Part shown: positions 47,761 through 56,213 of the stretch, piece after piece
Position numbering within the stretch: position 1 is the first letter of the stretch
Layout of the letters: each line of letters starts with the position of its first letter
From: JAGOUB01 sp964640945
Lineage (GTDB): Bacteria; Patescibacteriota; Gracilibacteria; Peribacterales; Peribacteraceae
Length of the DNA: 64,000 bases
Reading direction: 5' to 3'
Assembly: GCA_964640945.1 (NCBI GenBank)
Contig: CAZXIV010000003.1
Coordinates: forward strand, 55,690-119,689
Position numbers and translations under genes: made by a program
The notes under the pieces: model-generated
What the model was told of the DNA's origin: nothing
Database searches by the model: none
The model's input: only the letters and a program-made list of their open reading frames with translations

Positions 47761-48030
47761 ATGACTACGATCCAAATCAGGGCAGACGAAAAAACGAAAA
47801 AGACTGCTATGCAGGTTTTAAACAATCTTGGTATGGACCTAACAACTGCTATTAATATTTATTTAATTCAAATTATTGAAAAAAACGGTATTCCATTCGA
47901 AGTAGTTTCAGAGAATGGCCTTTCTCCAGCACAAGAATTATCTATTCTGAAGGATTTAAAATCAGCTCGTAAGAGTAAAAAGAAATACTCTTCCGCAAAA
48001 TCGATGCATAAAGCTATATTAGGAAAATGA
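47761..48030 (+). CDS. RelB/DinJ-family antitoxin
   Basis: An 89-aa antitoxin. The N-terminal ribbon-helix-helix (TIQIRADEKTKKTAMQVLNNLG, read as TIQIRADEKTKK and TAMQVLNNLG, then LTTAINIYLIQII) binds DNA, and the basic C-terminal half (SARKSKKKYSSAKSM) should neutralise the toxin. It overlaps the YafQ-like gene by 4 nt. The palindromic operator just upstream supports autoregulation. Confidence 0.88.
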   Translation: MTTIQIRADEKTKKTAMQVLNNLGMDLTTAINIYLIQIIEKNGIPFEVVSENGLSPAQELSILKDLKSARKSKKKYSSAKSMHKAILGK

Positions 48031-48332
48031 GCGGATCTGATGAAAAAATTGTCTATAGCATCCAACCAAGCAATAGGTACTCAAAGGATATTAAAAAATT
48101 GCAAAAAGCAGGTTTTGATCTGTCGAAGCTAGAAAAAGCAGTAGATATTTTGGCAAGTGGAGGCAAGTTGCCAGATAAATATAAAGATCATCAGTTAAAA
48201 CATACTTTAAAAGGTGTTCGAGAATGCCACATAGCTCCAGATTGGCTTCTTTTATATGCGAAAGACAGTGACAGGCTAATACTCTTGCTTGTTCGTACAG
48301 GAACTCACAGGGATGCCCTAGGAATTGAGTGA
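48027..48332 (+). CDS. YafQ-family mRNA interferase toxin
   Basis: A 101-aa RelE-superfamily ribosome-dependent RNase. The YafQ catalytic set is present: His55, His68 and Asp72 (CHIAPDWLLLY) and His94 (RTGTHRDALG), equivalent to His50, His63, Asp67 and His87 of the E. coli protein. It is translationally coupled to the DinJ-like antitoxin. The active site looks intact, so the pair should be functional. Confidence 0.9.
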   Translation: MSGSDEKIVYSIQPSNRYSKDIKKLQKAGFDLSKLEKAVDILASGGKLPDKYKDHQLKHTLKGVRECHIAPDWLLLYAKDSDRLILLLVRTGTHRDALGIE

Positions 48333-48394
48333 ATTATCTCGCTCCAGATACGAATACACTTACTGAGCTGATTCCACTCATTTTGGATCCTTTC

Positions 48395-48577
48395 CACCAT
48401 AACGTCGATAAGTTGGGAGTGAAGGGTGGCCACTGGGAACGTGATTTCGGTCGCGGGAAACTGCTGCGGCCGGCTACGGTGGTTTTCGGCGGCAGAATGA
48501 GTACGGAATTCGGCGGCGAGCAGATCGATATTGAGGCACCGCAGGCGCAGGTCGCCGACGATTACCTGCTAAAGGTT
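48395..48577 (+). pseudogene. Internal fragment of a second archaeal-type methionine adenosyltransferase gene
   Basis: These 61 codons correspond to residues 55-115 of the intact gene at 52951-54150. A hand alignment shows 22 differing codons with one base change each (about 88% identity); 20 changes are silent and 2 change residues (Leu to Pro, Gly to Asp). Flanking homology ends abruptly on both sides. The frame is open from a GTG at 48329 that overlaps the YafQ stop to 48670, but the product would lack the catalytic regions. It is a remnant of a diverged copy, not a recent duplicate. Confidence 0.85.
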
Positions 48578-48772
48578 TCCTGCGTTCCTGAACTTGATAG
48601 GTTAGAGGTGGTGGAGCAGGAGGTACGAGTTTCAAACTTTTTGAGCCCCAAAACGCCGATCTCATTATAACAGCAGAACGACTGAAAGGACTGACAAATT
48701 CACTGTTTTCGATAATTTCCATCATCAAAAATCCACCCGAAAATCCATGGCGATTCGTGATGTAAACGACAT

Positions 48773-48810
48773 ATGCGTCAAGGGAGCTGCCGGGACTTTT
48801 CAAACTTTTC
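48773..48810. repeat. Direct repeat copy B
   Basis: This is a near copy of the repeat at 45955-45996, sharing ATGCGTCAAG, GAGCTG and the trailing AACTTTT with a 2-nt gap. It lies just after the 3' end of the small gene at 48828. Confidence 0.5.
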
Positions 48811-48827
48811 CCAGAATGAGAAATGGC

Positions 48828-49058
48828 TTAGTAGTAAGGTTTTCCTTTCTCGTCGATGCCCAAAGCATTCGGATCATCGAGTGGTTTTTGCTCTCGTATC
48901 TCTTTCATGATCATAAGTAGGCCAATGACGCTACTCAGCTTCACATCATCCAAATCTGGTTCAAAGTCGGACATAGTGGGCTGACCATAGAATTTTTTGA
49001 AAGAGATGTTCAAGCTAAGACGCTTCTCTGTTAGACGATTGCAAGCCTGATTAATCAA
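48828..49058 (-). CDS. Small partner of the PHP-ATPase, 48-76 aa
   Basis: A short acidic protein directly downstream of the PHP-ATPase gene and overlapping its stop if translated from a TTG at 49058. An ATG at 48974 (MSDFEPDLDDVKLSSVIGLL) is an equally good start. The core LSSVIGLLMIMKEIREQKPLD is amphipathic. I know no family for it. Its position suggests it is cotranslated with, and perhaps regulates, the ATPase. Confidence 0.55.
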   Translation of the reverse strand: MINQACNRLTEKRLSLNISFKKFYGQPTMSDFEPDLDDVKLSSVIGLLMIMKEIREQKPLDDPNALGIDEKGKPYY

Positions 49059-51850
49059 AATCCATATTGATCCATACGCAATTTAAATGCATCACGGCCA
49101 CCTTCTGTAACTAGAATTATTTCTTCCTTTATCTCGTTTTTGTCGATTGCGCCTACGGCTTTGATTGCCCCATGCGTTTGGTCTCCGGCTTTCACATAGT
49201 CACAACAAATGACGAGTTCGGCATCGCCGTTAACGACAAAGTTCGCGCTATGACTGGCAAAGATAAGCTGGCGTTTACTTTTTGCTCTCCAAAGCTGCTC
49301 CATAATATCTCCAACCATTTTGCTATCTATATCATCCTCCGGTTGATCAATGATCAAAGGAGCACCCGATTGATTCAGTAGCACAGTAAGTAGAGCGGTC
49401 GCTTGTTGACCAGCAGATGCATCTGAGAATCCAATATATTCTTTCTTGGTCTTATTAGTGCAATAAAGAAACTTAGGATTAAATTCAAGTTCTACCACAG
49501 ACAAATCTATCCATCGCGCGGAATCGAACTGTAGTGCAATTCTTGTGCGCTCAGAATCAATAAAGCTGCATTTATTGAGAAGTGGTGTATCTGGCATCTC
49601 TTGAGATGCTTCTGCAGAGTGCAACGCAAGCTTTTCAAGCTCCGTAAGAATGCTGTTCCACTCTACAAGAGGATCACTTGCCTTTAATAGGCACTGACAA
49701 ATTTTATCAATCTTCTCCTCCTTAATATTCATACTAGCGAAAGCCAATTTAAGTTTTTGAGTCAGGGTCTCAGTATCGAGACTGCTTGTGATTTCTGCCT
49801 TAATAAGATCGCCAGAGAGAGCTGTAAATTGAGCACACTGTTGTTCAAGTGCGGTGATTTTCTGAGTATGCAGACTATCCCACTTTGAACGCAGCTTTTT
49901 ATATATATCTTCTGGATCTCCAAGGGCAAGAAGTGCATTGCGCTTTTCAGTTTGTTGCTTTTTTAAAGTAATGATTCGCTTTTCAAGGGTTTGTATCTGA
50001 TCAAGCTGTTGTTGATTGACGTTTGCCTTTATTTTCGCCGCCTCATATTTCTTATCGAACGTCGCCTTGAGTTTTTCCCACGCTTTTATTTCGTTATCAA
50101 TGATCTTAAGTGATTCTGGTTTAAACAGTGCAGAAAGAGCACCAATAACTGCTTCTATTTCCGTAAACTTAGCAGCAAACTTAGTTTGAATACTGTTGAT
50201 CAGCACTTTATTTTCCAATTCACCTTCTTCCGTTTCTTCTTCCTCTTCGGGATTCTCCAAAGCTTCCACAAGGCTGTCCACATGCCCCTGTTTTGTTTCT
50301 AGTTCATTCTTAAGACTCTCTATAATGGCTTCCTCATCATCATATTTTGCTTTCTGGTCGATAATCTTCTGATCTTCTTCAGATAGACCCTTAAGACTTT
50401 TACGTAGTTTCCCCAACTGTTCGGTCGATGAAGCTATCTCAATATTATTCTTATCTACTTCAGCCTTAATTTCTTTCATGCGAATTAAGTCCCCATAAGC
50501 AGCTCGCATTTTGGATTCAGTATCACGTACATCCGAACGAATCTCATCGAGATCTTGCTTAATTGGAAGTTCCACGAAACGTTTCAGTTCATCAATTCGT
50601 ACGCCTACGCTACTCAACTGCTTCTGACTGTATGCCTGGATTGGTAACAAATTCCGTACTTGTTGTTCTGTAGCTTGAATGAATTCGCCATCCCCAATTT
50701 TTAGCAGAATTTCCTGCTTCTTTGAGTTTCGTTTCACAATGTGTCTAACATCGTTAAGCAAGAATTCAACATGAACCTCGCCGTCAAATTTCTGCAGAGT
50801 ATTATCAATCAGGTTCTTGCGCTTATTTTGGACAATATCTACATCTTCGCTTTCAACGGGCTGATCACACAGACCCCAGCGGACATACTCAAGTATTGTA
50901 GATTTTCCTGTGCCACGACCGCCAATAATAGCGTTATATTGCTGGTTTAAATCGAGATCAACTCGACCGAGAAACTTCGAATTTGAGACAGCTACAGATG
51001 TAATCCATAAGCTTGGAAGTTCCGGCTCAATAAGAGATAGGCGTGACTGTTTTGCCAAACATGCTTGGCGTAGTGCTTCAGCTGTTGGTTCTGACCATTT
51101 AACATATGTGCTATGGGTTCCGAGATCAGAGTGATCTCTTTTTCGATTATCTGAAGTCTGGAATACAGCTATCGGTTTATAACCATTATTTTGCTGGCGA
51201 CCCTCGAGAATATTTTTCTTTCCCACACTTGTTCTTCCATAATCTCCGTCGATATAGCCTCCAACGCAGTGCATCTCTTTGTAATGTTTATCAAAACCAT
51301 CTCGAAAAAGAGTTTTATAGCCTCCATCTGTAACATTTGGCAGGATAATAAACTTACCCTTCAGCCATTTATGCTGGTTCAGTCGTTCTTCAAGATCATT
51401 TAGCCCAGTGACTGATGTGGGTGATACAGAATCAACGCTTGCCAATTTACTTTTTGATTCGTCCGTCTCATCAATAGTTAAAGTAGTTAGGATATCTCCA
51501 AGTTTTGTTTCATCGAAATCTGAATCAAGTAGAAGTATTGCTTGGCATGGAGGCGAAGATAATGTGAGTTCAATACCAGGAAAAACTGCAATTCGATTCT
51601 CTGTGGGGATGGGCTTGCCTACTGCATCAATTTCAGAAGATGCAGCAGCCTTAACATACGGGAAGAACGCAAAATCGTGATGATCAGTTATTGCTACACC
51701 CCTTAATCCCTTTTCTCTACAAGCTACAATAAGCTCTTTGGCATAATTTATGCGTTCTTGCCTTGTAACAGCTTCATCACCTGACCAATTAGCATCACGA
51801 GGTGTGTGTACTTGAAAGTCGCATTTGTAGAAATGTGCCCCTTTATCCAT
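49055..51850 (-). CDS. TrlF-like PHP domain / SMC-like ATPase fusion
   Basis: A 931-aa protein. Residues 1-250 form a PHP phosphoesterase domain: FQVHTPRD, ITDHHDF, PGIELTLS and the late SDNRKRDHSDLGTHS. Then comes an ABC/SMC-type ATPase with Walker A GGRGTGKST at 310-318, a long coiled coil (about 430-740) and a C-terminal lobe with signature DASAGQQATALL, Walker B LIIDQPEDDID and FASHSANF. This is the architecture of TrlF-family AAA-like ATPases found in defence-associated loci. It probably senses and cleaves foreign nucleic acid or nucleotides (inference). Codon use is AT-rich compared with 1-44 kb. Confidence 0.85.
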   Translation of the reverse strand: MDKGAHFYKCDFQVHTPRDANWSGDEAVTRQERINYAKELIVACREKGLRGVAITDHHDFAFFPYVKAAASSEIDAVGKPIPTENRIAVFPGIELTLSSPPCQAILLLDSDFDETKLGDILTTLTIDETDESKSKLASVDSVSPTSVTGLNDLEERLNQHKWLKGKFIILPNVTDGGYKTLFRDGFDKHYKEMHCVGGYIDGDYGRTSVGKKNILEGRQQNNGYKPIAVFQTSDNRKRDHSDLGTHSTYVKWSEPTAEALRQACLAKQSRLSLIEPELPSLWITSVAVSNSKFLGRVDLDLNQQYNAIIGGRGTGKSTILEYVRWGLCDQPVESEDVDIVQNKRKNLIDNTLQKFDGEVHVEFLLNDVRHIVKRNSKKQEILLKIGDGEFIQATEQQVRNLLPIQAYSQKQLSSVGVRIDELKRFVELPIKQDLDEIRSDVRDTESKMRAAYGDLIRMKEIKAEVDKNNIEIASSTEQLGKLRKSLKGLSEEDQKIIDQKAKYDDEEAIIESLKNELETKQGHVDSLVEALENPEEEEETEEGELENKVLINSIQTKFAAKFTEIEAVIGALSALFKPESLKIIDNEIKAWEKLKATFDKKYEAAKIKANVNQQQLDQIQTLEKRIITLKKQQTEKRNALLALGDPEDIYKKLRSKWDSLHTQKITALEQQCAQFTALSGDLIKAEITSSLDTETLTQKLKLAFASMNIKEEKIDKICQCLLKASDPLVEWNSILTELEKLALHSAEASQEMPDTPLLNKCSFIDSERTRIALQFDSARWIDLSVVELEFNPKFLYCTNKTKKEYIGFSDASAGQQATALLTVLLNQSGAPLIIDQPEDDIDSKMVGDIMEQLWRAKSKRQLIFASHSANFVVNGDAELVICCDYVKAGDQTHGAIKAVGAIDKNEIKEEIILVTEGGRDAFKLRMDQYGF

Positions 51851-52222
51851 ATCTGTTATAGTAAATTGTTTATAGTACTTGGCATAGTCTTAGGTTTGAA
51901 TCCCGTTGGCTCGAGCTCCATTATCTTTTCAAACCGACTTTTGCTCTTCAGATAAACAAAAAACTATTATCCATTGTTATACTTGGTGGACCCACTGAAG
52001 AATAATTGGAACCAGCTTCTGGAGACAATTTTTACTTGGCACGAGGTGCTGCTGAACTCAAGCCTAGGTCGCAGTGCCTACGTTGCCTAAGCCAAGATGG
52101 CTGCTTATTTACCTCACCAGGAGGGAGAGGAACCCAGGGTCCAACAGGGGTTCTTGCTTGTATGATTAACTTGTCATCTGCTTTGTTATGATCTACCATA
52201 AAGCACTTTCCCCTCCCCTTCT
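51851..52222. other. Intergenic region upstream of the five-gene operon
   Basis: I see no convincing gene in 372 nt. A 61-codon frame at 52006-52191 has no family resemblance. It contains the PHP-ATPase promoter region on the left and the cofE-like operon promoter on the right. Confidence 0.5.
52171..52200 (+). promoter_or_regulatory. Candidate promoter of the five-gene operon
   Basis: TTGTCA (52171-52176), an 18-bp spacer and TACCAT (52195-52200). The short leader would be TTTCCCCTCCCCTTCT, purely pyrimidine and with no Shine-Dalgarno. A TATGAT (52187-52192) is an alternative -10. Confidence 0.5.
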
Positions 52223-52948
52223 ATGAAGTCCCTGTCGCTCCACGCTGTTCCCGAGATCCCTCGCATCCAAGAGGGTGACGACATCGCTCAGATCATCCTG
52301 GACCGCATGCCGGGGCTGGAAGAGAAGGACGTCATCGTCATCGCCCAGAAGATCATCTCCAAGGCCGAGGGTCGCATCCGCGACCTTCGCGATGTTCAGG
52401 CTGGCCCCGAGGCTCTTGAGCTGGCTCAGCGCACCGGACGCGACGCGCGCCTTTGTCAGGTCATCATTGATGAGGCCGCTGAGATTCTTGAAGTGAAGGG
52501 CAAGGTCATTGTTACGAAGATGCCTAACGGCATGGTGTGCACGTCTGCCGGAGTGGATAAGTCCAACCTTGATTCGGATGAAGGCAATAAGGTTGTGTTG
52601 CTCCCCCTCGATGCGGACAAGAGCGCGCGCGTTATTCGCGAGAAGGTAGAAGCTGTTCTCGGAAAGCAGATCGCCGTCATTGTGAGCGACAGCCTTGGCC
52701 ACCCGAGCCGCCAGGGAGCAGTCGGCCAGGCCATCGGCTTTTCCGGCATCTCCGGCGTGTCCAAGATGAAGGGAGAGGATTTCTACGGCAACGCCTCCGG
52801 AGCCGTTGTGAACGTCGTCGATCAGGTCGCCTCAGCAGCCTCCATCCTCATGGGTCAGTCCAATGAGGGTCGGCCGATCATTGTGGTGCGCGGCATGGAA
52901 TATGACCGCGACACGGATTCTGACATCTCCTCAGTCATCATCTCCTAA
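52223..52948 (+). CDS. CofE-like glutamate ligase
   Basis: Coenzyme F420-0:L-glutamate ligase (CofE/FbiB family) adds Glu to a phospholactate-type acceptor using GTP. This 241-aa protein has the family blocks VIVIAQKIISKAEGR, CTSAGVDKSN, VVLLPLDADKSAR, VIVSDSLGHPSRQGAVGQAIG, read as VIVSDSLGHPSRQG and AVGQAIGFSGISG, and VVNVVDQVASAA. In F420 enzymes the SD-T-GRP-R block usually has Arg where His is seen here. No other F420 gene is in the window, and CofE-like proteins occur in bacteria without F420. It heads an operon, 2 nt before the next gene. Confidence 0.82.
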   Translation: MKSLSLHAVPEIPRIQEGDDIAQIILDRMPGLEEKDVIVIAQKIISKAEGRIRDLRDVQAGPEALELAQRTGRDARLCQVIIDEAAEILEVKGKVIVTKMPNGMVCTSAGVDKSNLDSDEGNKVVLLPLDADKSARVIREKVEAVLGKQIAVIVSDSLGHPSRQGAVGQAIGFSGISGVSKMKGEDFYGNASGAVVNVVDQVASAASILMGQSNEGRPIIVVRGMEYDRDTDSDISSVIIS

Positions 52949-52950
52949 CT

Positions 52951-54150
52951 ATGAAGGTCTCCACTTTCCAGCAGGCCGGCGCCCAAAGCCTCCCTGTGGA
53001 GGTGGTTGAAAGGAAGGGCTTGGGTCATCCAGATACGCTCAGCGATGGCATCGCCGAGGCGCTTTCGGTCGCATACTCCCGCCTCACGCGCGAGAAGTTT
53101 GGCGCCGTCCTCCACCACAACGTCGATAAGTTGGGAGTGAAGGGCGGACACTGGGAACGCGACTTCGGTCGCGGCAAACTCCTGCGGCCGGCCACGGTCG
53201 TCTTCGGCGGCAGAATGAGCACGGAGTTCGGAGGTGAGCAGATCGATATCGAAGCCCTGCAGGCGCAGGTCGCTGGCGATTACCTGCTGAAGGTCCTCCC
53301 CCATCTCCGGGACTACCCCGGGCATGTGCGGTTCGATTACGGCACGTCCAACTTCTCAGTGAATCCCACCTGGTATAAGCCGAAGGATCTCGATGACGTC
53401 CCCGACGCGAAAGCACAGTGGGCGAACGATACATCCGTTACCGTCAGTCACTTCCCGCTCTCTCCGACTGAGAACGTCGTGAAGGCGCTTGAAGGCCATT
53501 TCTACACTGCCCCGTATCGGCCGCGCTATTCCTTCATCGGCCAGGACATCAAGGTAATGGCTGTGCGCCGCGAGGACGAGCTGGATGTGACTGTGTGTGC
53601 CCCTTTCATCAGCACGGAGACGCCTGACCGTGACTTCTACGATGAGACGAAGGCGCGAATCACCGCAGAGCTCACAGAGCTCGCTCGCACCGTCGTCTCC
53701 GACAAGCTGCGCATCAATGTCTCCTTGAACACAGCTGATGCAAATCCGCATCGAAAGCTCGTCTACATGACAGCCACCGGCAGCTGCATCGAGTTCGGCG
53801 AGGAGGGATTCGTCGGCCGCGGCAATGGCCCGAACGGCCTTATTTCTAGCATGAGGGTACACAGCATGGAGGCGGCCTTCGGCAAGAATCCCGTGTATCA
53901 CACCGGCAGAGTCCATGCCTTCTTCGCCAGCGAGATCGCGAGAGAGCTCTTCGGCGATCTAGGCCTTGAGAGCACCGTGATGATCCAGACGAACAATGGT
54001 GACACGCTGCTCGAGCCGCGGCACGTCCTCGTGCTCGCCGAGAACCAGCCTGACTCCAAAGCCGTTGATGGCGTGGTGAGGAGGGTCCTGGGGACCCGTA
54101 ATTATGTCGATGCGATCCTGGACGGCTATCTCCTTCCGAAGTCGTGGTGA
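52951..54150 (+). CDS. mat: Archaeal-type S-adenosylmethionine synthetase
   Basis: It makes S-adenosylmethionine from methionine and ATP. The 399-aa length and the blocks VERKGLGHPDTLSDGIAE (residues 19-36), LHHNVDKLGVKGG, TATGSCIEFGEEG and VGRGNGPNGLIS match the archaeal MAT family (AdoMet_Synthase), not bacterial MetK. Some CPR and other bacteria carry this form. It starts 2 nt after the CofE-like gene, and its TGA overlaps the next GTG. A second copy survives as a fragment at 48395-48577. Confidence 0.93.
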   Translation: MKVSTFQQAGAQSLPVEVVERKGLGHPDTLSDGIAEALSVAYSRLTREKFGAVLHHNVDKLGVKGGHWERDFGRGKLLRPATVVFGGRMSTEFGGEQIDIEALQAQVAGDYLLKVLPHLRDYPGHVRFDYGTSNFSVNPTWYKPKDLDDVPDAKAQWANDTSVTVSHFPLSPTENVVKALEGHFYTAPYRPRYSFIGQDIKVMAVRREDELDVTVCAPFISTETPDRDFYDETKARITAELTELARTVVSDKLRINVSLNTADANPHRKLVYMTATGSCIEFGEEGFVGRGNGPNGLISSMRVHSMEAAFGKNPVYHTGRVHAFFASEIARELFGDLGLESTVMIQTNNGDTLLEPRHVLVLAENQPDSKAVDGVVRRVLGTRNYVDAILDGYLLPKSW

Positions 54151-55100
54151 CGACTAAGAGACTCACCATTGCCGGCGAGGCAGTGGAGCTCGCGAGTGAT
54201 ATGGATCTCGACGCGGCCTTTGCCGGCCATGAGCGCTTCAGCGTGTTCATGCCCTCTTTCTCAGTCCTTCAAAACGGGGAAGATTGCCCTTCGCAATTGG
54301 TGCATGAGGACATTGCAGAGATCGCCTACCGGGTCGTCTCCGACTCCCATGCCGTTCTATCAGCACCAGCACACAGGATCGATGCGGAGGTTCTGGCGTA
54401 TGCGGCCTATCCCCTGACGGAATACCGACGCCAACAGCGAGGCGCCGTCACAGCCCATGCCGCCGCTGTGGCTTTTGACGGGGCCGCTGCATTGATTCTC
54501 GGAAAAGAAGGCGCCGGAAAGAGTACCGTCGCTATTCAGAGCTGCAGGGGCCTCGGTGCGCGATTGGTGGGCAATGATCTGACGGTCGTCGAAAACAAGG
54601 AAGGCGACGGCATCCGCGTCTCTCATGGCACGAAGATCCTCCATCTTCGGCGCGAGTCAGCGCGCCGCGGGCTAGCGGAGCTCCTGTCTCTCTTTCCACC
54701 GGAGACTGCGACCCAGGACCCATGGCTCCAGAAGGTGGCCATCCGACCGGAGAAGATCGGTATTGAGGTGCAGGATGAGCCCGCTGAAGTGAAGGTTAGC
54801 GCGATCGTGCACGTGGATGAATCTCAAGAGAACGTTTTCGTCCGTGAAGAAACGAGCAATCACGTCAGTCGGCTGGTGATGTACGAAAACTTCTCCCGCT
54901 ACATCCGCGGGTCCTGCGTGCCCGGCTTGGATAAAGACCGCCACTTCCTCTACTGCTTGCCCAGCCTCGACACGCCTGCGCTCTTTGAGAAGCGGACCGG
55001 CTTGATTGAACGCATCCTGAATCAGCCCCTGCTGTACGTCTCTGGCCGCTCGAAGGACGTCGCTGCCTTCCTCCACCAAGAAGTGAAGCGCCATGCCTAA
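54144..55100 (+). CDS. HprK-like P-loop kinase
   Basis: A 318-aa protein. Residues 100-128 (GAVTAHAAAVAFDG, then ALILGKEGAGKST) carry the conserved His and Walker A of the HPr kinase/phosphorylase C-terminal fold, followed by ARLVGNDLTVVE (Walker B-like). Such stand-alone HprK-like kinases phosphorylate serine, sugars or natural-product intermediates rather than HPr. The two possible GTG starts (54144, 54147) overlap the upstream stop, so translation is coupled. The substrate is unknown, but the neighbouring phosphatase suggests a phosphorylated small molecule. Confidence 0.8.
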   Translation: MVTTKRLTIAGEAVELASDMDLDAAFAGHERFSVFMPSFSVLQNGEDCPSQLVHEDIAEIAYRVVSDSHAVLSAPAHRIDAEVLAYAAYPLTEYRRQQRGAVTAHAAAVAFDGAAALILGKEGAGKSTVAIQSCRGLGARLVGNDLTVVENKEGDGIRVSHGTKILHLRRESARRGLAELLSLFPPETATQDPWLQKVAIRPEKIGIEVQDEPAEVKVSAIVHVDESQENVFVREETSNHVSRLVMYENFSRYIRGSCVPGLDKDRHFLYCLPSLDTPALFEKRTGLIERILNQPLLYVSGRSKDVAAFLHQEVKRHA

Positions 55101-56190
55101 ATTCACCATTGGACTACCGGCCTATAACGAACAGGGCACGGTGAAGAACGTGGCCGAGATCGTTTCTCAGGGGCTGCACCTGGCTGGCGTCCCTGCTTCT
55201 GAGGCTGAGATCGTTCTGCTCGACAGCGAGAGTGCGGATAGCACCGTGGCCCAATTTGAGTCTGCCGCGCTCGATTTTCCGCGTGAGGTCATGATTATCA
55301 GGGAGGGCATCAGGGGAAAGGGCATCAATTTGATGAAGTTCCTGGAGCGCGCCCAAGCAACGGAGGCCGGACACGCCCTGACGTTTGATGCGGACCTCGT
55401 GTCTATCACTCCTGAATGGATCCACCGCTACGTCGCGCGCCTGGAAGAGGGAGCGGATTACGTCACGCCCAGTTACTCCCGGAACAAGTACGAGGGCAGC
55501 GCGACCAATCACCTCGCGTTCCCGGTCATCTATGCCACGAGCGGGAAATACATTCGCCAGCCGATCGGCGGGGACTTCGCTCTCAGTCAGCGCTTCTACG
55601 AACATCTACTGCGCCAAGAGATTCATCCAGACACGCTCAAATACGGCATCGATATCTTCTTCACCGCTGCCGCAGTCTTCGGCGGTTTCTCCGTAGTTTC
55701 GGAAAAGCTCGGACGAAAGATCCATAAGCCGAGCTTCCCGCAGTTGGCGGCTATGTTCCCCCACATCGCCAACTCCCTTCATGCACAGCTGCAGTCGAAT
55801 CGAGACAAGTGGCATCATGGCGAGTCAGAGCCCCTGACGGCTGACCCAGTCGAAGACATCGCCCTGTTCCCCCACGAAGAAAAAGCGCGGGCGATGAAGG
55901 CTGAAGCTCTGCAATCCCTTCAAGTGGTGACCGACGCTAGCCCCTTCACGGAGGCAGTGACGGCCGCCCGTGCCGCCGGTGAACTTGGAGAGAATGATTG
56001 GGTCCAGGTGCTGAAATCCTTTTGCCTCGCTGAAACGATGGACCCGGAGCAAATGCGCATCCTAACGGAGTTGTACAAGGTGCGGATCACGACCTTTTGG
56101 CAGCTCATTGGCCAGCTAGACGCTGCCACCGTGGAACAAACGTTGTTGGGCCAAGCCGCGAAACTGCGGCAGGCGCTCTATGAAGAATAA
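55093..56190 (+). CDS. GT2-fold glycosyltransferase (glucosylglycerate-type)
   Basis: A 365-aa cytosolic enzyme. The GT-A fold starts at FTIGLPAYNEQGTVKNV, with a DSESADST block and the metal-binding DxD in TFDADLVSI. The centre (IGGDFALSQRFYEHLL, KYGIDIFFTAAA) resembles glucosyl-3-phosphoglycerate or mannosylglycerate synthases (GT81/GT78-like). The acceptor is unknown. It overlaps the kinase gene by 8 nt. The combination with a kinase and a ComB-like phosphatase fits making and dephosphorylating a glycosylated acid (inference). Confidence 0.78.
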   Translation: MPKFTIGLPAYNEQGTVKNVAEIVSQGLHLAGVPASEAEIVLLDSESADSTVAQFESAALDFPREVMIIREGIRGKGINLMKFLERAQATEAGHALTFDADLVSITPEWIHRYVARLEEGADYVTPSYSRNKYEGSATNHLAFPVIYATSGKYIRQPIGGDFALSQRFYEHLLRQEIHPDTLKYGIDIFFTAAAVFGGFSVVSEKLGRKIHKPSFPQLAAMFPHIANSLHAQLQSNRDKWHHGESEPLTADPVEDIALFPHEEKARAMKAEALQSLQVVTDASPFTEAVTAARAAGELGENDWVQVLKSFCLAETMDPEQMRILTELYKVRITTFWQLIGQLDAATVEQTLLGQAAKLRQALYEE

Positions 56191-56213
56191 GCTAAAACCG
56201 GTAGAAAGGGTCC

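Noticed and set aside
51893..51930. tRNA-like T-arm (GGTTTGAATCC)
   Set aside because: The flanking bases do not form a T-stem, and no acceptor or anticodon arm can be built.
52223..52948. Evidence for an F420 pathway
   Set aside because: Only the CofE-like gene is present. No CofC, CofD, CofG or CofH homologue is in the window, so F420 synthesis is not claimed.
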